Notes under the pieces: generated by a model
What the model was told of the DNA's origin: nothing
Databases searched by the model: none
The model's input: only the letters and a program-made list of their open reading frames with translations
DNA from: Hemibagrus wyckioides
Lineage: Eukaryota; Chordata; Actinopteri; Siluriformes; Bagridae
Direction of reading: 5' to 3'
NCBI RefSeq assembly: GCF_019097595.1
Contig: NC_080731.1
Location: forward strand, 5,616,071 to 5,680,070
DNA: 64,000 nucleotides
Shown here: positions 57,896 to 64,000 of the stretch, in pieces
Position numbering within the stretch: position 1 is the stretch's first letter
Layout: each line of letters starts with the position of its first letter
Position numbers and translations under genes: made by a program

Positions 57896-58795
57896 AAGAA
57901 AGACAATTTAACCTTCAGTTCAGGGTTGTATTGGGGATTATTTTCCTATAACATTACCTCACCTCATGATTAATGCTATCCTCAGTTAAAGATTTGGTAG
58001 TAGAACTGATCAGTGAAACTTTTGACTCTTTTCTCTGACCAAGAACAAAACAAACATGACCCAAAACCCAAAGAAATGTTAGAAGAGGCTGTGTAATTCA
58101 TATCAACCTGCTGGTCACTTTTCACTTACCTTTTTTTAAATTAGGAATTAAACATGCATTTAAATCTCTCTACAAACTACATGTGACAAATAAACCCCAT
58201 TCTAATTTACATGACACACTCCATAAAAGCTTAAAAAATTAGTAAAGATTAAAAATGACACAGCCTCACACACAGTTCCTGATGATCTAATTTGGTGTCA
58301 CTGTGTATGATGTAGAGCAGTTCTGTTACTGCTGCTAGGACAATACACATTTAACCTTGACCTCCAAAATCGCAAGATCACAACCATCACCCTCAAAACA
58401 TCACTTACCCCTGTGCTCCCAGCAGGCTTCTTCTGCACGGCCATTCAATGCAAAATAAATCAGAAGAGAAGTGATGGTGCAGTGATTTATGAAGAGTCGC
58501 TCAGGGCAAGACCTCTGTTTGTATTGGGAGCTTTGATCAAGCACAGGGAGTCCTGCACCGTTAATCAATACGTGCCGGGCGGCGTAATCAGATGGGGTTA
58601 TACATCACTCACTGCTGTTGTAACGTATTAAACGTAATGCTTTTATAATAGAATCATATTTGATTAAATGAGAAGCATTGTGTAATGCATCATAGGTTTC
58701 GAGGGCTGTGGTTCTGCTTCAAACTTTCACACAAAGACCATCTTGCTTTTATCGGTTTATTTAAAACTATCATTTTCAAAACACTTTTTTGTAGC

Positions 58796-58865
<70 letters not shown>

Positions 58866-59019
58866 TGTATCACTATTTACGTCCAGTGTATAATCGCTAA
58901 TCTTATTCTTCTAGTTTTTGCACATTGAGATTGTTGTTATTGATTTATTTGTTATATTGTATATTCTTTAGCAACTTGTTTTATACATTTATTATATCTA
59001 CATTGAATGGGCATTTATT
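57896..59019. other. Intergenic, with a (TTA)n microsatellite
   Basis: (TTA)n covers 58796-58863. A unique CpG-containing stretch at 58430-58630 (CACCGTTAATCAATACG, GGCGGCGTAATCAGATGG) is a candidate conserved element. No gene seen. Confidence 0.5.
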
Positions 59020-59165
59020 GTTTGTTTGTTTCCTTCTTTTCTGTTTCCTTCCTTCCATTGTTTTTTGTTTATTTCCTTCCTTCCTTCCTTCCTTCCTTCT
59101 TTCCTTCCTTCCTCCTACCAAGGCATCACTGACACATGCCAGTAACCAATTATGAATACACTATT

Positions 59166-59265
<100 letters not shown>

Positions 59266-59789
59266 TCCTTCCTTCCTTCCTTCCTTCCTTCCTTTGTTTC
59301 CTTACTTTGTTTGCTTATCTCCTTCCTTCCTTCCTACTTCCTTTGTTTGTTTATTTCCTGCCTTTTTCCTTCCTATACTTTGTTGTTTCTTTATCCCTTG
59401 CTTCACTCGTTTCCTTCCTTCCTTTGTTTGTTTGCTTTGTTAGTTTGCTTGTTTCATTTCTTTCTTCTTTTGTTTCCTTCCTTTGTTCCTTCATACTTTC
59501 CTTTGTTTATTTTATCCCTCATTCCTTTCTTGGATTGTTTATTTCCTTCCTTTATTTCCTTTCCTTCCATTGTTTCCTTCCTTCCTTCCTTTTCCTCCTT
59601 CCTTCCTTCCTTCCTTCCTTCCTTCGTTAGTTTATATTCTTCCTTCATTCCTTTCTATTTTTTCTGTTTCTTTCATCCTTCCTGCCTTCCATCCTTTACA
59701 TGAAGGGAACAATATTCTTTCCTTCCTTCCTTCCTTCCTTCCTCCTACCAAGGCATCACTGACACATGCCAGTAACCAATTATGAATAC

Positions 59790-59960
59790 ACCATTAAGTC
59801 ACCTGTCTGTAATAAATTGCCCCGGTGTATGACTGAGTGTGTGAATGTTGCTCTGTGATGGACTGGCTTCCCATCCAGGGTATATTCCCACCTCACACCC
59901 AGAGCTCCCAGGACAGGCTCCAGATTTACCGCAACTCTGACCAGGATAAAGTGCTTACTG
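59790..59960 (-). repeat. Type F interspersed repeat fragment, reverse
   Basis: CTGTGATGGACTGGCTTCCC and CAGGACAGGCTCCAGATTTA are complementary to the GGAGCCTATCCC and ACCAGTCCATCACAGGG words of the copy at 39735. Confidence 0.65.
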
Positions 59961-59969
59961 AAAGTGAGT

Positions 59970-59986
59970 GGGGGGGGGGGGGGGGG
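59970..59986 (+). repeat. G17 homopolymer next to (GA)n
   Basis: Seventeen consecutive G residues followed by (GA)n to about 60005. A candidate quadruplex-forming and sequencing-error-prone site. Confidence 0.9.
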
Positions 59987-60608
59987 TAGAGAGAGAGAGA
60001 GAGAGTGAGAGCCTTGTCTTCTTTGTTTTTTATTATACTCGCCTGCTTTGTAAATGACCGTTCTCCTCAGAGTTTCCTGACTTAAATTAAGGTGTGAATT
60101 GAATTGAACAGACATTTTATGTAAATAGAAAAGCTCTTTCCTACAGGAACATGTTTATTATGTCTCCTATTGTCTGCAATGTGCCAGTTGTTTTTATGTG
60201 TGATTTACATTTATTGGTGCCTCAGAAAGCTCCTAATAATGGTGGGTTGTGGGCTAAAAAACACTCATTAATCTTCTCCTCTTTTCAGCAGCTGCAGGAC
60301 CGCAGGACTCACAGCATCAGATCATGTGGATTTATAGAGATCAAGCTCAGGTATATTCCTCTTACTCATCACTCTGTTTTGGATACATGGCCATTTCTGT
60401 GGTTTGTTTGTTGTTTGTTTACCTCCTTCCTTCCTTCCTTCCTTCATTCCTTCCTTACTTCCTTTCTTCCTTCCTTCGTTTCCTTCCATTTTTCATTTGT
60501 TTGTTTCTTTCAGCTTCTTTTCTTCTTTCATTCATTCATTCTTTTGTTTTCTGGCTTTCTTTGTTTATTTGTTTTATTTCTGTCTTTCCTTCATTCATTC
60601 TTTGCTTC

Positions 60609-60743
<135 letters not shown>

Positions 60744-60917
60744 TCCTTGCTTCCTTCCTATCTTTACTTTCTTCATTCTTTGCCTCCTTTTTTTCTGTCC
60801 AGCCTTCAATCCTTGCTTCCTTGCCTTGCCCTTCCTTCCTTCCTTCCTTCCTTCCTTCCTTCCTTCCTTCCTTCCTTCCTTTGTTTTCTTCATTCCTTTC
60901 TTGAATTGTTTATTTTC

Positions 60918-60985
60918 CTCTGACCCCAGCTTACAAAGTTGGGATATGAGAAGAAAGAATTTCACTGTGCTGACAAATAATGGCT
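60918..60985 (+). mobile_element. SINE tail fragment
   Basis: CTGACCCCAGCTTACAAAGT and TGGGATATGAGAAGAAAGAA match the tail of the SINE at 26618-26845. The body is missing; it abuts the polypyrimidine tract. Confidence 0.6.
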
Positions 60986-61410
60986 GCAGCTTTTTGGAAA
61001 AACAAAAATGAGAAATGAATCAGAGCGTTAAAAAAAAAAAAAAACAGTCCCACATACACCTATTGAGCAGACTTGATGAAATAATAACAGGGTTAGTATC
61101 ATCTGTGTCATGACACATTTAAGTAAAATGTAAGTCTGGATTCATAATTATAAATTTTTTATCAGCAATAACTTTACTAACAGTGAATAAAATACCAGTT
61201 CTACCGAGCTGAGCCGTAATGAACCTAGGTGTCAAAGCACAACACTGTCAACAAAAATCTCTCAGTGTGTCAGTTGTGACAGCTAATACCTCCTACAGTT
61301 TTGTATTTGTGAATGTGTGGCGCTCATGTGCTATGAACACTGCATAAATCAGGTAGATTTGCAGATTTATCTTCATTTGAAATTCTAATTTTCTTATTTT
61401 TACGCTTATA

Positions 61411-61930
61411 CACTACATTGCCAAAGGTTTTGGGACACCATCATTGAATTCAGGGGTTGTTTTTCAGAGGTTGAGCTCGGCCCCTTAGTTCCAGTGAAAG
61501 GAACTCTTAGTGCTTCAGCTTCATACCAAGACATTTTGGACAATTTCATGCTCCCAACTTTGTGGGAACAGGTTGGGGATGACCCCTTCCTGTTCCAACA
61601 TGACTGCACACCAGTGAACAAAGCAAGGTCCATAAAGACATGGATGAGTGAGTTTGGTGTGGAGGAACTTCACCTCAACCTGATAGAACACCTTTGGGAT
61701 GAATTAGAGCGGAGACTGCGAGCCAGACCTTCTCATCCAACATCAGTGCCTGACCTCACAAATGCGCTTCTAGAGAAATGGTAAAAAATTCCCATAAACA
61801 CACTCCTAAACCTTGTGGAAAGCCTTCCCAGAAGAGTTGAAGCTCTTCTAGCTGCAAAGTGCGGACCAACTCCATATTACATTCAAGTGCATATGAAGGC
61901 AGGTGTCCCAAAACTTTTGGCAATATCGTG
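61411..61930 (+). mobile_element. Internally deleted Tc1/mariner element (family E), second copy
   Basis: TA-flanked termini CACTACATTGCCAAAGGTTT and AACTTTTGGCAATATCGTG. A broken frame contains LNLIEHLWDELERRLRARPS, the C-terminal catalytic region. It lacks the same N-terminal half as the copy at 8063-8601. Confidence 0.92.
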
Positions 61931-62024
61931 TATAATAAGCTACATGCAGAGAAATTACTATAGTTTACTTGATCATTATTATTCAATTCAATCCTATTTC
62001 TGTGATCTATTTTTTTAGTACAAC

Positions 62025-62510
62025 TGTGTTCACCGTAGCCTCAATTTCCTGTTCCTATCCTATTGTAGTCGAACCCAGTGTGATCTGATGTGCTGTTCAT
62101 CCTGAGATGATGACCGTGAGTCACTGGGTTCGACTGCAATAACATAGTTAGGTTTCTGTAGCTGTCCTGTTAACTCAAACCTGTGCGTAATCTGAACTCA
62201 ACAACAAGAAGACTCTGTCTGCAGAACTGATTTTTTTATTCTGTATAAAATCTAGCAAAAGTTTGTGTGAACATGTGTGACAATCCCAGAAGACCAACAG
62301 TTTGTGAAATATTCAAAAGAACTCATCTGGCACGTGATGGTCCGAGTCACTGAGATTATTCTGATCTTTGGCATGAACATTACCTGAAGCTCTTGATTCA
62401 TATCTGCAGGATTGTATGCGCTGTGTGCTGTTGCTACACTTTTGTCCGATTGGAAAAATTGCAGGGGTACAGGTGTTCCTATTCAATTAAGTGTAAAGCT
62501 GTGAAGAAAG
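62025..62510 (+). mobile_element. Tc1-type family C relic, with a foldback inside
   Basis: TGTTCACCGTAGCCTCAATT opens it and GGTACAGGTGTTCCTATTCA near the end matches the usual right end of this family; ATCCCAGAAGACCAACAGTT is the HTH-coding region in reverse. An inverted repeat (arms 62062-62080 and 62122-62140) interrupts it. Confidence 0.7.
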
Positions 62511-62621
62511 CCTAATGCAGGCTGAGGTCCTCCTCTGCTCTAACAATGATGGTAATGAGTTTTCATTCCAGGCACCAGGTTACAGATTGAAGTCCCTGTC
62601 TTTCACACAAAGGCTCATGCG

Positions 62622-62653
<32 letters not shown>

Positions 62654-63160
62654 GTAATGAGTGTGCAGGCAGAGACTGGAGGTTAAGGACTAAAATCTGC
62701 TGGGAGAGAGCTCTGGGCTGTCGTCAAGCACAGGCCGTCAGCAGGGAGTCTGTGTGTCTCTCTCATGACATGGGGGAAGTGTGTGTGAACCTCTCTGGAG
62801 CAAATGTCCTCTTCCAGCTCCCATGTAGTGGTGAAAACAAAAGGGTGTTGGATTTTCCAGGTCAGGTAGTTGTTACACATTATGGCTGTGTGTGTGTGTG
62901 TGTGACACAGAAAAATGTGTGTGCATGTTTATCAAGCTGAAAGATGCTACTATGGTGTCATGACTGGCAATTACTTATTAATGAAACAAACTGCTTAGAG
63001 CAGGGTTAAAGGTTTGGACATTTTCTTATGACTTGATCCGCATGAACTGGAAAAATCCATTCACATCACTTTTACTCGAATAGAATTTTTTCATGATATA
63101 ATTCTGTACTATTCAAAACAACAGCCCTTGCCAATTTTTAGCTTGAAACATCTAATCGTA

Positions 63161-63192
<32 letters not shown>

Positions 63193-63820
63193 CGGTTCAG
63201 CTAATTGGTGATGGAGGCCTGGTCCCTGGTGAGATAAACCCAGGTGTTTGTTCTAAGCATCTGTCAACCTTCACGTGGTTCAGACAATAGACACCTGTTT
63301 CACATTATACTCTCACACACAAACACACACAGGTTGCTCACCAAAGAGTGACTTTCTCTTCTCATCACTAATTGCAGGTCTACTGTAAGTTGATTACAGA
63401 TTAAGATTTTTTTTTTAGAATTTCCAGTAAAAAATGGGAGACATTTGTTCTCAAGTTTTCCTTCAGAGGCAGCGTTCACTCTGCACATCTCTCAAACATG
63501 TGGATCATATTTAAGTTGACTGTACTAGCACTAGTTGCCTAGCTGACTAGCACTTTTAGGGCATTATTTTCATTCTCATTTCATCAACAACATCTCTGAA
63601 TACACATTATCCCTAACATACAGTCATTTCCCCTTAAAGCAACGTGATAATGCAAGCACCTACCTTCTTCTTTTCAGCTTTCAAATGAGCTTTAATGACC
63701 AAATAAGTGCCAGATTTAAGGAAGGCTAAATAAAATGTCAGCCAAAACACATGATCCTAAAGATATAGCGGACACTATGACAGTTGTAGACTAGTAAAAA
63801 CATTGCCGGGCCTTTTTCTA
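62511..63820. other. Intergenic, microsatellites, no gene seen
   Basis: (GAT)n at 62621-62654, (GT)n at 62887-62902 and 63163-63188. The open frame across the GAT run (a run of D) has no other support. Confidence 0.5.
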
Positions 63821-63824
63821 AACT

Positions 63825-64000
63825 TCTTACAAACTGCCCAGTTTCTCTGACCCTTTAGCTGACAGGAATGAGACCCGATGTGGTTTTCTGATGTCGTAGC
63901 CCATTTGCCCTTAACTGCACTGCTTTTCGAGCACAGAGCTCTGCAGAGGGTCGTACGATCATACCTCCAAGGCATCTACACCAGGAGAAGCAGAATGAGG
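63825..64000 (-). mobile_element. Family C Tc1 fragment running off the right edge
   Basis: TTAGCTGACAGGAATGAGAC and GATGTCGTAGCCCATTTGCC correspond to the mid-transposase region of family C in reverse. The rest lies outside the window. Confidence 0.65.

Noticed and set aside
62515..62940. 141-codon frame containing a run of aspartates
   Set aside because: The D run is the (GAT)n microsatellite and the end is a (GT)n run; nothing else supports coding.

Overview
This is vertebrate, almost certainly teleost, genomic DNA. It is AT-rich, intron-bearing, full of di-, tri- and tetranucleotide repeats, and littered with internally deleted Tc1/mariner elements of types familiar from fish. A siluriform or similar otophysan source is plausible, but that is an impression from the repeats and not a demonstration. 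Most open frames are accidental products of simple repeats or transposon debris. Three genes are secure: purb, h2az2 and an hs3st1-type sulfotransferase. Two more are supported by splice signals and reading frame: an interleukin-1-family-like cytokine gene and an unrecognised coiled-coil gene.

Layout. 1-6.7 kb is a tandem segmental duplication. Positions 1-1344 and 4330-5677 are about 99% identical, and older matching DNA (about 80-85% identical by eye) continues beyond them. A minus-strand spliced gene (exons near 4136-4274, 3874-3983 and 3294-3617) encodes a beta-trefoil protein with an IL-1-type signature; its second copy should lie just left of the window. 6.7-11.3 kb has plus-strand exons of a coiled-coil protein, interrupted by two DNA transposons. 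12.3-18.2 kb carries the best genes: single-exon purb (minus) and five-exon h2az2 (plus) diverge from a 1-kb interval rich in CCAAT boxes. PURB and H2AZ2 (H2AFV) are also neighbours in mammals. 19.6-21.1 kb holds the intronless coding region of a heparan sulfate 3-O-sulfotransferase (minus), with a splice acceptor just 5' of it that points to a distant untranslated first exon.

21-64 kb has no gene I can support. It holds a 3.3-kb minisatellite of a 39-40 bp unit (34.36-37.67 kb) with a young homogeneous core and old degenerate edges, many transposon relics (some nested three deep), tRNA-type SINE relics, a 1.9-kb polypyrimidine tract (59.0-60.9 kb), a 98-bp triplication, long AT dinucleotide tracts, and several unique CpG-containing segments that look like candidate regulatory elements.

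How it fits together: the h2az2/purb pair is a housekeeping chromatin and nucleic-acid-binding module with a shared promoter region, hs3st1 lies tail-to-tail with h2az2, and the desert to its right may contain its 5' untranslated exon and enhancers. I found no CRISPR array, rRNA or free-standing tRNA gene, and no intact transposase.
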